DNA of 64,000 nt from Takifugu bimaculatus (lineage: Eukaryota; Chordata; Actinopteri; Tetraodontiformes; Tetraodontidae), in NCBI GenBank assembly GCA_004026145.2, contig CP034996.1:8369891-8433890 (forward strand), in the 5' to 3' direction. Positions 1 to 10,380 of the stretch are shown here, in pieces; within the stretch, counting starts at the first letter, position 1, and each line of letters opens with the position of its first letter. A program made the position numbers and the translations under genes. The notes under the pieces are model-generated. The model was not told the origin of the DNA and did no database searches. It saw only the letters and a list, made by a program, of their open reading frames with translations.

Positions 1-211
1 TTCTGGGAGTTGGCTGTGCTCATTCGGTAGGTCTTGCAGCCATTGGGCAGTAGTGTTGTGCGGCAGGAGGGTCCCCCTACATGAGCCTGGTCCTGCTCAA
101 GGTTTCTTCCTGTTAAAGGGGAGTTTTTCCTTTCCACTGTTGCTTGTCTGGGGTTAGGCCCTGGGATTCTGGAAAGCAGCCTTGAAACAATTTTGATTGT
201 ATAAGACGCTA

Positions 212-242
<31 letters not shown>

Positions 243-298
243 TTTGATTTGATTTGATTTGATTTGATTTGATTTGATTTTGATTTTGATTTCTCCCA
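1..298 (+). mobile_element. 3' tail of an L2-like LINE ending in a (GATTT)n microsatellite
   Basis: This is the untranslated 3' end of a fish L2-type non-LTR retrotransposon. It shows the landmarks shared by the other L2 tails in the window: the GGAGGGTCCCCCTACATGAG block, the AAGGTTTCTTCCTGTTAAAG block, then CGCTATATAAATAAAGATTG and a pentanucleotide run of GATTT from about 221 to 290. The reverse complement of the same tail occurs near 8795-8960. No coding sequence is present; the left edge is cut by the window. Confidence 0.75.
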
Positions 299-299
299 G

Positions 300-930
300 A
301 TACTCTTCCAGTATTGTTCAGTCTCAGCCCTGGGGGCTAGCTCCTCCAGGTAGGATGGAGCGAGGCCTCTGAGGACCTTGTAGGTCAGAAGAAGAACTTT
401 AAAAATTATTCTAGATTTAATGGGCAGCCAATGAAGTGAAGCCAGTACAGGAGTTATGTAATTTTTTTTTTTTGTTAATACCTGTCAGAACTCTAGCTGC
501 AGCATTTTGGATCACCTGGAGGCTTTTTAAAGAGTTGTTTGGACACCCTGATAATAAAGAATTACAATAGTCCAGCCTGGAAGTAACAAATGCATGGACT
601 AACTTTTCAGCATCATGCCATGTCAGTAGTTTTCTAATCCTTGTGATGTTCCTCAGGTGAAAAAAAGGTGCTTCTAGAAACTAATTTAATGAGTTAAAGG
701 ACAGATTTCGGTCAAAAGTTACTCCAAGATTTCTCACAGAGAGACAAGATGCTAAGGAGATACCATCTAGAGTGATAGTGTAATCTAATCTATCCCTGAG
801 AGGTTCAGGACCAAACACCATGACCTTAGTTTTTCCTGAATTAAGGAGATGGAAATTTGAAGACATCCAGGACTTTATGTCTTTAAGACGGGTCGGAAGC
901 TACACTAACTGCTCTGTTGCCTCTGGTTAC
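300..930 (-). mobile_element. L2-like LINE fragment, C-terminal part of the reverse transcriptase ORF
   Basis: Minus-strand translation gives the C-terminal RT region of a fish L2 element, including the TKVMVFGPEPLRDRLD stretch and the NLGVTFDRNLSFN motif (681-866). Continuing toward 340 it gives degenerate sequence matching the paralogous copy at 13016-13715. The reading frame is broken by indels, so it is not functional. It stops near 930, where a G-rich minisatellite begins. The plus-strand ORFs over it are shadows. Confidence 0.75.
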
Positions 931-934
931 ACTC

Positions 935-1046
935 ACGGACGGGCGGGCGGACGGGCGGGCAGGCGGACGGACGGGCGGACGGGCGGGCGGGCGGACGGAC
1001 GGGCGGGCGGGTGGGCGGGCAGACAGACAGACAGACAGACAGACAC
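935..1046. repeat. GGGCGGGCGGAC minisatellite followed by (ACAG)n microsatellite
   Basis: From 935 to 1020 the plus strand is an irregular tandem repeat of GGGC and GGAC words; from 1020 to 1046 it becomes (ACAG)n. Several GGG runs are separated by 1-7 bases, which fits the usual G-quadruplex pattern. ORFs crossing it (runs of Gly, Arg, Asp) are repeat artefacts. Confidence 0.9.
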
Positions 1047-1194
1047 ACTTTTTGGGGGGGATTACTTTTCTTCCATCGACTTTGTCATTCGTGCTTTGTC
1101 ATTCGTGCATGTAACAGTTGTTAAAATGAAACCACGTGAGATTAAAAGGGAAGTTCTTTTTTAAGCAGTCTGAACTGTGACTTAAAACTCTTAT

Positions 1195-1640
1195 CATTCA
1201 ACCAGAGTGCTGCACTCTCAAAGTGCAGACAAAATGTATATAGGTGCAGGACCTTTAGCTATCAATTCAAGTTCTCTGGAACCAGCTCCCAGTCTGGATC
1301 CAGGAGGTAGAAACAGTGTCAGTGTTTAAAACTAGACTTAAAACATTTGTTTTGATAAGGTTTTGAATTAAGGAGAAGACAGAAATGCTCTGTTATGCTG
1401 CTATAGGCTCAGACTACTAGGTGCTCCAGTAATACACTCCTTCCTCTTTCTCCTCTTACTCTACCCTTAAAATGTATCTATAAATTTATGTCACATAAAT
1501 AAACATAGTACTGTAGGAGCCTGTCTTGTGTTCTCTAGTTGCTGTTCCTGGATATGGGCCACCAAGACCTGAAGGTCAAATGGCCCAGAGCCTATGAGGC
1601 CATCTGAAGATGCACCTGGGCCCATGGTCTTCTATTTGAT
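1195..1640 (+). mobile_element. L2-like LINE fragment, end of ORF2 and 3' UTR
   Basis: Near 1256-1362 the plus strand carries degenerate codons for the last part of the L2 ORF2 product (the region reading like FSYQAP..LWNQLPV..RLKTF in other copies), with frameshifts. It is followed by 3' UTR words such as ATGCTGCTATAGGCTCAGAC seen in other L2 copies. The orientation is opposite to the fragment at 300-930, so they are separate insertions or a rearranged one. Confidence 0.6.
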
Positions 1641-3095
1641 ACCTTGATACCTTAACAGATTAAATACCAACTCCTATTTCTCTTATTATAATGAACATAG
1701 ACGTATAGTAGAGTCACAGATCATCAACCATTGACGTTAGAAATGTTTCTGTTCATCCTAGGGAGAGGGATCCCTCAAACGTGGCACCTTCAGTTTTCCT
1801 CTTGTTGTTGCTCTTTATATTATATATATAATATTAATATTAATATTATTATATATAATACTAATATATGATTATATTATATTATTGGTCCTTTATATTG
1901 CCAATGTTACTCTGCAAACTGTGGAACTTTAAAATGAGTCCAGCACATTTCAAGGTGACTGACTTGGCGGCTGCACAAGCCAATTGGTGAGAATTCTGAG
2001 TGTTTTTTCTCCCTCAGAGATTCTTCTCAGCATTCTCTGAAATTTGCTGATGTCAGGTGGGAGAATTGCAGCAGGTTTGACTCAAAATTTTGGAGCTGAC
2101 CTTTCAAACTGGGAAAATGCAGAAAATCAAACTGGTGCCACCTCTGCAGACCTCCCACTGGTATGAAGGTTTTGGGTTCTAGTGGCTCTTCTTATGAACA
2201 ACAGCTGTTTACTCTCCTGACTGTTACATGAATACACATGAATACCTGCCCTCTGCTTGAGCCCCCACCCCAACCCACCACCCTGTGCGGGTTTCAGTTG
2301 GGAAACGATCCCAACAGCCGATCCCAGTTCCCTGTTTGAGCTCTGCCATGCTGCCTGTCATGATAGACCTTATCTGAACCAGCAGCCATTTCCCCTCCCA
2401 GCCTTACAACCCTTCCAACCCCCTCTTGGGGGTGTTGCCATCACCGTAACACCATCCTGCAGTTTTAGAGAACAGTTAGCAGAAAAAACTAAAAATAATA
2501 CAATTTTTGACCATGTGAAACAGGATAATACAACTGTTTAATTAGAACCTGAGAAGTTTTGTCAATTTTCTATATGTCCATTTCTGCAGGAGATTTACCC
2601 GCAACTAAAAAAATAAAAAAATCAATTGTGAAAGGGAAACTCAATCCGTTGACAATTGTAACTGAAGTAAAAGTGTGTGTTTAAATTTAAATTCAGATTT
2701 AAGGTCTAGACTGAATGAAACTGAAGTCTAACTTTTCCTGATTTTTTTTATTTATGTATAGTTTATGTATACACATACACACACAGTATATACAATATAT
2801 GCATCTATATAATCTATATATGCCCTAATTTTCTCTCTTTATTAAATGTTTGCTTCTGCAAATGATTTGTGAAAACCTGGCAGGAATCATCTCAGCTATC
2901 ATCTGGTGACCACTCAGATTTTCTTTGGTAATGAAGCGTGACTGTCGGTTAGACGAGGCAGTGAAGGCATCACTGTGGAAGCAGCTGCCATCTTTTGTTA
3001 AAGGAACTGAAATCTTTAAATATCTCACTTCTGTTGCTGCCTTATAGATGACAATAGACAGGAAGTTTAGTCACCCATTTGAACGACACATACAA

Positions 3096-3141
<46 letters not shown>

Positions 3142-6100
3142 TGTGTGTGTGTCGCTAATGTCCACCCCATGTTAAAAACCTTGCCTTCAACTTCCATTTT
3201 CGCTCTCATCACACAGAACTATCCCATAAGGTAAAGAAACCTCCATTTTTTTGGTTTTCCTTTCATTTCAGGTTCTCAGCGAGCAGCAAAGTACCAGAAA
3301 CTACAAGTCAACGCCTTCTTTTTTCAAGCTTTCTCTCTTAAGCTTAAAGCGTCAACATACCCAAATAAAGGCAAATGTCACTGTTGTGAGCACCAATGAG
3401 GTCCTTGTTTCTGCATGTGAACATGAAGGTGCGACTTTGCTCAGATGTGTAGATGTGTAGGAGGTACTCAGGAGGAGCAACGGGGCTTTCTGGTAGAATC
3501 TGTGGGTGCAGCCGTCTTGTAGCTCCAGGCCTGGCTCTTGGTTTCGTTCTGAGTTTGTCTGAAAGTTTGAAATCTCTGAACGGTTAAGTTTTGGGAGAAA
3601 AAACCAAAACATTCAAATCACACATTTTGCATATGCCATTGTTTCGTTTCATGCAGGAGAAAATGATTAGAACTAACATGTTAGTCTGTTGGTCTGTGGA
3701 GCTGTGAAGTGTCATGGTCAGCGGGAGGTGGTTCAGAGAACTCTGTGGGTCAGTTCTCATTTGTGATAAACTTTGTCCGACCGCTGTTCTAAGGTCAAAA
3801 CTGTTCCTGTTGTGATGGAAAGAATGAGCATGAGAAATATTCACATCTGAATAACAACATCAATGCTCTCTATTTTGTTTTTTGAAAATTGCCAGGTGCA
3901 CCTTTTCAGGCAGTGTTTTTAAATTATGAATTTTTAACAGACCAATGAAGCCTTTTTTTAAGCACTCGTGTTTAAATGCTCAGTTTAAATTCATAAATTG
4001 TGAAATGTAATAATATTCTACATATTTTTAGGGTAGGAGCAGCAGGATGTGTGGTCAAATGGATCAGATAATAAGCAGTGACTCTAAAGCATTTGATTGT
4101 TTTTGTCTTTATTTTGAAGAATAATAATTCTGCTCACATGGCCACTCAGTGTTGCCTGTTACCACTACCAAGAGGTGAAGTGGGACAAAAGTACATGAGC
4201 AGATTCCACGGTAAGTTTTTCTGAAAGTGAATATTTACATTACGTATTGTGAGATTGTCACACATTAATGAAAACCTGATTCAAGTCTGAAATTGAAACC
4301 ATTTTGCTGCTACATTTCTCAAACCTTCTCATACATTGCTGATAAATGAGGCTGCATGATTGAAAAACACAAAGGTGTTTTAAATAAACAGTGGAAATAT
4401 GTCAGTAAAAGAGATTGACAAGTTAAGCCCTTTGTCTCTCAGCTGTGGAAACCCAAAACCTTAATTTCTCTTTGTAACTATATTCCTTGAACTATTGAAC
4501 TCTGCACCATGATGCAGACATGGGGTTTTCGGCTCATTGCAGGCCAGCAGGAAGCAGCCAGTTTCGGGTGTCGCCAGAGATGTTTTAATTGGGTTCAGAG
4601 TTATGTTTGGATCACAGTAGGACATTCACAGAGTTGTCTAATGCAATCCTGAGTTGCGCTTAGAGTACCGGTAATTCATTAGAGTAAGGTCCAACAGTTA
4701 CATTTCAGTTCCATCAGACTTTCAGATAATCTTATTTTTTACAGTCTGAGAGTCATTAACAGATGTCTTCTGTAGTGGAACACTCTGCTATTAACTCCAG
4801 ATTAGTAGTGCTGCAGTGATGGGTGACGTTCCTAAACTGCTTTCTCCATGCAGAATGACCATTAAACTCTTATTAGACCCTTCCTCAGTTTGCTCCACGA
4901 GTAAGCTTAGAAAGAGTCCTGGTTGGTCATTATTTATTTCATAATGATGGAGGTGACTGTGTTCTTTGGAACTTACAGTATAGCAGAATTTTTTTTGAGG
5001 CCATCTCCAGAACTTTGCTCCATTACAATCCAGTCTCAAAGCTCTGGAGGTACGTCCTCTAACCTCATGACTTGGTTGACTCTGATATATCAGACCTTAT
5101 TTAAGTGTGTGTGTTTAGTTGTTAAACTGTGCTTTCCTTCACCAGTGTAAAAAGAAACATTCATGTGAAATAAAGCTCTAGTCTATATTAAATCATTAAA
5201 TATATTTAATATATTAGAAAAGTATAATATATTTTAGGATGGTATGGTATATCATTTGTACATAGGCTGTCTTGAATTCTCTTTAGAGTCTGTCTTTAAT
5301 TTTTCTAAATCTACAAATTCTGTTATCTGAACACGTTTGCACTTTATCGTGGGAGCTACTTTAACATTGAATTTCCCCTCAGATGGAAAAGGTAATCATA
5401 ATCATGTCCAGTCAATGAATTCAAGTCAAGGTGTAGAAACATCTCAAAGAACATAAAGATAAATTGAAGCCCTTTGAGCTAATTTATTTTTCACTTTGAT
5501 ATACTTTTGAAAGATTTATAAACTAGTTTTCAGTTCTGGGTTATTCAGTGTAGATTATCAGTTAGTTTAAGGTCACAACATAAAATAACGTGTGTGGGGT
5601 GACTTTCTGGCTTCACGATGCATTGAGAATATGCAGGTTTAACCAAATGTACCTCTGCAACGTATTCTACACACGGTTTATGGCTCTGCCTACCGGTTAT
5701 TTTTGGTACTGCATCTCATTCTGCTACTCTGAAGTCAAAACGCATTTTACGTCTTAAGCGATGGGAATCCAGCATTGAAAATGTTTTTGATGATTTGTTT
5801 CAGATAAAGTCAATGACTGTATTTTAGATGTAAGTAACTAACTAAGCTTTGTGAGTTTGACCTGTTTCCTGAAAAGTACAGCCAGAATAAGAGATGTGTC
5901 AATAACATTTATTTAAAATGTATTTTAAAAGCATATATATATCCTGCTGTAATTCTACATACAATAGAAATATTGTATTTTGGGTAATTCAATTAAAAAT
6001 GAATTTCTGAGTATTTTAAGGCCTCTACTCTTCAGCTGACTGCTCTATGATCCATATTTAGTATGATTTTCACTTTGTCAATTTTGGAAATTTGCAGCAA

Positions 6101-6230
6101 GTAAACTAGAAAACGAGCACTCAGAGGACAGACCTCCAACAGGCTTCTCTTTGTAAAGGACCTTTACTTTTGGAGCATTCAACAAAATAATACTGTACTT
6201 AGAAAAAACCCCACAATTACTTCTTTAAAA
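1641..6230. other. Intergenic stretch without a recognised gene
   Basis: I read this stretch on both strands and recognise no protein-coding exon, RNA gene or complete transposon. It contains an AT-rich microsatellite (about 1818-1885) and a (GT)n run (about 3099-3152). Short ORFs at 2257-2541, 2825-3028, 3251-3844 and 4791-5150 have no recognisable motif and no convincing splice context. Conserved non-coding elements cannot be excluded by eye. Confidence 0.5.
3099..3152. repeat. (GT)n dinucleotide microsatellite
   Basis: An almost pure run of GT with single interruptions (GTATGTGC) near its right end. Confidence 0.95.
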
Positions 6231-6235
6231 ATTTT

Positions 6236-6241
6236 TTTAAT
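6236..6241 (-). promoter_or_regulatory. Possible poly(A) signal of supt4h1 (ATTAAA)
   Basis: The minus strand reads ATTAAA about 96 bases past the supt4h1 stop codon. It is the closest hexamer of the common poly(A) class that I see downstream; no AATAAA is nearer. A 3' UTR of roughly 100-120 bases would follow. It is a weak, AT-rich context, so the real site may lie further on. Confidence 0.35.
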
Positions 6242-6336
6242 GAAAGGCATCACATGACAACACAGGTAAGCTGAAATATAGCCGTTCAGTAGTGGACCAG
6301 TGTGGAAAATCTGATAAACTTGTATAAAAATTAGGC

Positions 6337-8540
6337 TTATGTCTTCACTGCTGTATCTCTGGATTTGTAGATTACTCCTCTACTCTTCAGCTCTCTCACC
6401 ACACCTTCAGAGAGGAGACAAATGTTTATAATTTCACAAGGAGAGAACTTCAATCAACATGCTGTGATTCAGTTAGATCAACAATACATAGCACCTGGAG
6501 GTAGTCGGCCTGTTACCGACACTGCATATACACCTGGTTTAAAGTTGCCTACAGAAGAGAGCAAACAGGTTATAAATGTACAGTAGATAATGAAAATATC
6601 TACTGAGATAATGAAAATTCGTAGTTGTGTCAGTAACAAGTGCCTTTTTTTAAATCAGTAGCCTTCATATACTGTATGTTAACTAAATACAGCACGGTGG
6701 ACGTACATTAATCTAAATAGTACAATATGACTAAGAGTAAAACAGCTTACCTATCCTCTGCCATTTTGCTACCCAACTTTCCTCAGGACTCATCATGGCA
6801 ATCACACTTTGGGCATATAGGCAACACAGGTAAAGAGTGAGACAACAATGTTATCTCTGAGAAAACTTTAAGCTGTTAAAATAAATGCTTACCCATCGAA
6901 CGAGGAACTTGTGCATTCATATACCATCTCCCTGTTCCCTTTCATCTGAAGGTAAGACTCACAATTGTCACAGCCGTCGTATTCAAACTGATCAATAGTC
7001 TAAAAATGAAAACAGAAATCCAACAGAACACATGAATACAAACCAGTATTTAGATTCTTTTTTGGTAAACGGAGCACAACATAACAAATACCAGATTGTA
7101 AGTCTTACAATCGTGTAGACAAAATACTGCGTCAGAAAATAATTTGTAATAATAAGCCTCACTTAAACACTACAACACTCCTCAAACCAGGTAAAGACCC
7201 AACTCTGCCATCTAGCTATTGTCCCATCTCTCTTATAAATGTTGATCTAATTATATGTATAATTGTTTGTAATATGTAAAACCCTAGGAAAGAGATTAGA
7301 GTTATTCAACACTAGGTTTATAGACATGATACACTACTCTTATTAATAATCTGGAAACTATTAATACATAATGTGTGGATTCTAAATCATCCAGATCATA
7401 GTTATCCAAGGTAGCTGTCTGTGTCAACTGGACTTTTTTCTTCTCTTTTGAAGACGTTTCACCTTCTATCCAGAAGGCTTCTTCAGTTCTGAACTCACTG
7501 GGGACAGAGCTTGAAAATATAGCTCTTGTGGACCATTATCATGCTAATGATCTAGGTGGTCACCTGAGAGTCGTTGGCAGGGTATGTCAATACTGCACCA
7601 GTCAACATGACATACCGGTGCAGTTTAAACCAAGCAACACACTCAGACAGAAGCTGGTACACCCGAAAGACAAGACACCAGGACATAAACAATGTAATTT
7701 GTGCAAGGAACGTTTCCATTTTGGTTTCCATTGGTGAAACCAAACAACCTCTCCACAGAAGATTGGCACAACACAGACTTGCCACTTCTTCAGGTCAGGA
7801 CTCAGCAGTCCACCTACACCTAAAGGACAGCGGATTGAGAGGGGTGTCAAGGAAGCTAGTTCTCAGCTGCGTCTCCCACTAGTACCATAGTCGCTTTGAT
7901 CGATGAAGCCTTTCTATCGCAACAATTACAGCCGCAGCCTGGGACATCTAAAGTTACATAAACACTTGATGAAAAGTGTCTTCAGCTTTTTGGTAGTATC
8001 AGACGTGACTTTTAAAATAATTCCAACGGATTAGGAAATACATTCATTTTCAGTATATTTTTCCCCCATTATCGACATTGGAAAAGCAGCCCATCTATCT
8101 AAAGAATTTGAGACCACTTGAATAACTGGTATGTGGTTAGTGTGTAAGATATTATGAAACAATGGAACAATTTGAATATGTAAATAAGTGAAATAAACAA
8201 CAACATTCAATTTTCCAACTATATTAGTTGGATTTTCCCAGTCTACTTGGTTTAATAACATAATGGGTATATATTTATCTAATAACCTTATCTATTTTTA
8301 AATCAATTTAACAATCCATAGCTTAACATGTTGTCGTGTTAACGTAAAGTAATAACTAGCTTACAAATAATAATTTGTGGTGTTGAATTAGCTAATTAAC
8401 TGGAAATAGTAAAGAGGCGTAAAAGACAACTGGCTACCCGATAAACCATATGCTAAGAAATCATGGTTTACCTTCACTAAAGAGCACAGAAGACAAGCTC
8501 GCAAGTGGCGAAGGTCTTTTGGTACCGTATCCAAAGCCAT
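6337..8540 (-). CDS. supt4h1: Transcription elongation factor SPT4, complete five-exon gene
   Basis: SPT4 is the small subunit of DSIF, the nuclear SPT4-SPT5 complex that binds RNA polymerase II and controls pausing and processive elongation. Coding exons are 8540-8472, 6999-6893, 6806-6751, 6548-6495 and 6404-6337; every intron is GT-AG. They total 354 nt, giving 117 aa plus TAA, the usual vertebrate length. The protein starts MALDTVPKDLRHLRACLLCS and ends KSRDTAVKT. The zinc-binding cysteines are C16, C19, C33 and C36 (RACLLC and GCDNC). The segments QFEYDGCDNC, YLQMKGNREMVY and GVYAVSVTGRLP are hallmark SPT4 sequence. There is no frameshift or stop, so the gene looks functional. Intron 1 (1,472 bp) holds transposon debris; the others are 86, 202 and 90 bp. 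The start is fixed by the ATG at 8538-8540, which gives the family N-terminus exactly. Confidence 0.97.
7169..7270 (+). mobile_element. Small L1-like LINE reverse transcriptase fragment in supt4h1 intron 1
   Basis: In one plus-strand frame from about 7172 the translation reads TTLLKPGKDPTLPSSYCPIS followed by LINVDL. This is the conserved L1-clade RT motif (LKPGKDPT..SSYRPISLLN) with R replaced by C. Only about 30 codons remain. It lies antisense to supt4h1 and well away from both splice sites. Confidence 0.65.
7375..7890 (+). mobile_element. Penelope-like element fragment with degenerate GIY-YIG region in supt4h1 intron 1
   Basis: Plus-strand frames around 7605-7860 give FKPSNTLRQKLVHPKDKTPG, then after a frameshift IGETKQPLHRRLAQHR and SGQDSAVHLHLKDSG. 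This is the C-terminal GIY-YIG endonuclease region of fish Penelope-like retroelements. The catalytic core is partly lost and the frame shifts near 7720. Upstream, about 7375-7510, is a PLE-type terminal segment containing GAAGACGTTTCACCTTCTAT. The fragment is non-functional. Confidence 0.65.
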
Positions 8541-8616
8541 AACGTTAAACTTCAGAACAAAAGAAAGCCGAAATATGAAACCAAATGCTTTGAAATCCGT
8601 TCGCGTCGCCGATGTA

Positions 8617-8624
8617 TTACGTCA
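8617..8624 (-). promoter_or_regulatory. CRE-like site upstream of supt4h1
   Basis: The minus strand reads TGACGTAA, a full-length CREB/ATF-type site, 77 bases upstream of the supt4h1 ATG. That places it in the expected core promoter or 5' UTR. No TATA box is evident, as is common for housekeeping genes. The match is exact, but occupancy is inference. Confidence 0.45.
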
Positions 8625-8794
8625 CGTTTTATGAGGGCCTACCAGAATACATGCGTCCGCATTTTGCGCCTGTATTAAAATCTCAATTTTCTTTACGCAG
8701 CTTCAAGAAGTACAATTGTAGCCGTCCTGCACGACTGGGCTGGGATACATTTGCTGATATTAACACTGTTTTAGCGTTTGTAGAAAAGAACAAA

Positions 8795-9160
8795 AGCAAT
8801 CAATCAATCTTTATTTATATAGCGTCTGTTACAATCATAATTGTTTTTAGGGCTTTACAGAATCCCAGGGCCTGACCCACAAAAAGCAACAGTGGCAAGG
8901 AAAAACTCCCCTTTAACAGGAATAAACCTTGAGCAGGACCAGGCTCATATAGGGGGTCTCCTGCTGATGGCGGCTGGGTAGAGAGAGAAGAGAGAATAGG
9001 TAGAACATAGAAATGCATTATATTAATTAAAATAAGCTGCCAGTAGAGTCGAGTTGTGTGGGTCAGCGGGGTTGGAGGTCAGTAGGTCAGCATACAGCTA
9101 TGAAGGTGGCGATACCTGTAGATGAATACGGGGGGGGGGGGGGGGGGGGGGGCACCTTTC
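8795..9160 (-). mobile_element. 3' UTR and tail of an L2-like LINE, with a G23 homopolymer
   Basis: This is the reverse complement of the L2 tail seen at the left edge: (AATC)n, CTTTATTTATATAGCG, then AAAACTCCCCTTTAACAGGA and the GAGCAGGACCAGGCTCAT block. It runs into a section (GGTGGCGATACCTGTAGATG) that recurs at about 10178-10200. A run of 23 G occupies 9130-9152 at its inner end. Confidence 0.7.
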
Positions 9161-9941
9161 GAAAAGGATGTCTAGACCACTATAGGTTTCCACATATGAA
9201 CGCAGGTAAAAGTCAATTTCAAATAACTTCAGCTATCCCTGAGGGGCAACTTAAGAGCACACCAAATAGTCCAATGATGGGGGAAAACTATCCAGAGACA
9301 TTTGATAACTACCAGCATAAGTAAATATTTATAGCATTATCTCTTATCAAAATGGAGACTACGCCTATGAATTTTCACCAATGTAACTGGGGTTATTTAG
9401 AGATGTGTATAACACAATATGCACACAATATATGCATATTTTATGTGCATAATACAATATGCACACAATATGTGCTTTTATTAATTTACTTTTAGCATGT
9501 CACCTGATAAAGTTAAGTGATCTCTTTCGAGGTCACGGTACACAATGAGGGAAGACAGAGTCCACCCTTGAATGAGTCACCTGTTCATCGCTGGGACCTA
9601 TATGAGCATTTGTGGGTTCAGTTCCTTGCTCAAGCGTACCTCAACACTGCTCTGAAGGTGTTCTGGCACTTTCCCCTACAACCAGAACACCTATGTTTTT
9701 TCTGCACTGAGGCTCGAAATGCTTCTCAGCTCAATTCAGTGAGCTACCATCGCCCACTCCAAATAATTAATGAAAGTTAAATCTGGTTAATTAAATTGCC
9801 AATGATATTACTGACTAGATTTATTGAAAGGGTTTTTTGTTTTATAAATAAAAACAAGTTATTATTGTGGCAGGATGAAGAATGACATCAGACATGAAAG
9901 AAACACCTTTAGGCTGCCCTGTAAAGCAAATTGGCAGGTAA
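9161..9941. other. Non-coding stretch with a degenerate dispersed repeat
   Basis: No gene is recognised. Around 9595-9720 the plus strand resembles a widespread fish repeat (words like CAGTTCCTTGCTCAAGCGTA and CTGCTCTGAAGGTGTTCTGG), heavily decayed. The ORFs at 9058-9324 and 9517-9780 carry no protein motif. Confidence 0.35.
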
Positions 9942-9944
9942 CAC

Positions 9945-10024
<80 letters not shown>
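9942..10024. repeat. (ATCA)n tetranucleotide microsatellite
   Basis: About 20 perfect copies of ATCA/TCAA. They probably grew from the tail of the L2-like element to the right, since that tail ends in short GATT-type repeats. Confidence 0.95.
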
Positions 10025-10380
10025 GGTAGAGGAGACAAGCTTTAATGTCCATGGTAGAGGAGAGAATAGGCATAGATCACAGAGAATACACACAGAAATA
10101 CATTATATTAAGTAAAGTAAGTTGCCGGTAGAGTCAAGTTGAGTGGGTCAGTGGGGTCCAAGGTCAGTATGCAGCTCTGAAGGTGGCGATACCTGTAGAT
10201 GAATACAGAAGGGGTGGAGGAGAAACAGAAAAACTACACAAGAAATAGCATCACTAGTCTACTTGATAAAGAGGAGAGGAGAGGAGAGGAGAGGAGAGGA
10301 GAGGAGAGGAGAGGAGAGGAGAGGAGAGGAGAGGAAACGAAACCATGACCCAGCGGGATGACAGAGGCCTGTCCGGTGAT
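10025..10380 (-). mobile_element. L2-like LINE 3' region with (GAGAG)n microsatellite
   Basis: Parallel to 8960-9130: both contain a GGGTCAG..GGTCAGTA..CAGCT block and GGTGGCGATACCTGTAGATG. A GAGGA pentanucleotide repeat occupies 10262-10335. No coding region. The right boundary is the 3' end of the Rex1-like element. Confidence 0.6.

Noticed and set aside
820..1164. 114-aa ORF rich in Gly, Arg and Asp
   Set aside because: It is a translation of the GGGC/GGAC minisatellite and ACAG repeat.
4090..4212. Possible exon ending in a donor (CACG|GTAAGT)
   Set aside because: The splice-like edges are suggestive, but the translation matches nothing I know and no partner exon is visible.
8612..8875. 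Divergent gene sharing the supt4h1 promoter
   Set aside because: The 87-aa plus-strand ORF runs into an L2 tail and shows no domain; it is probably chance.
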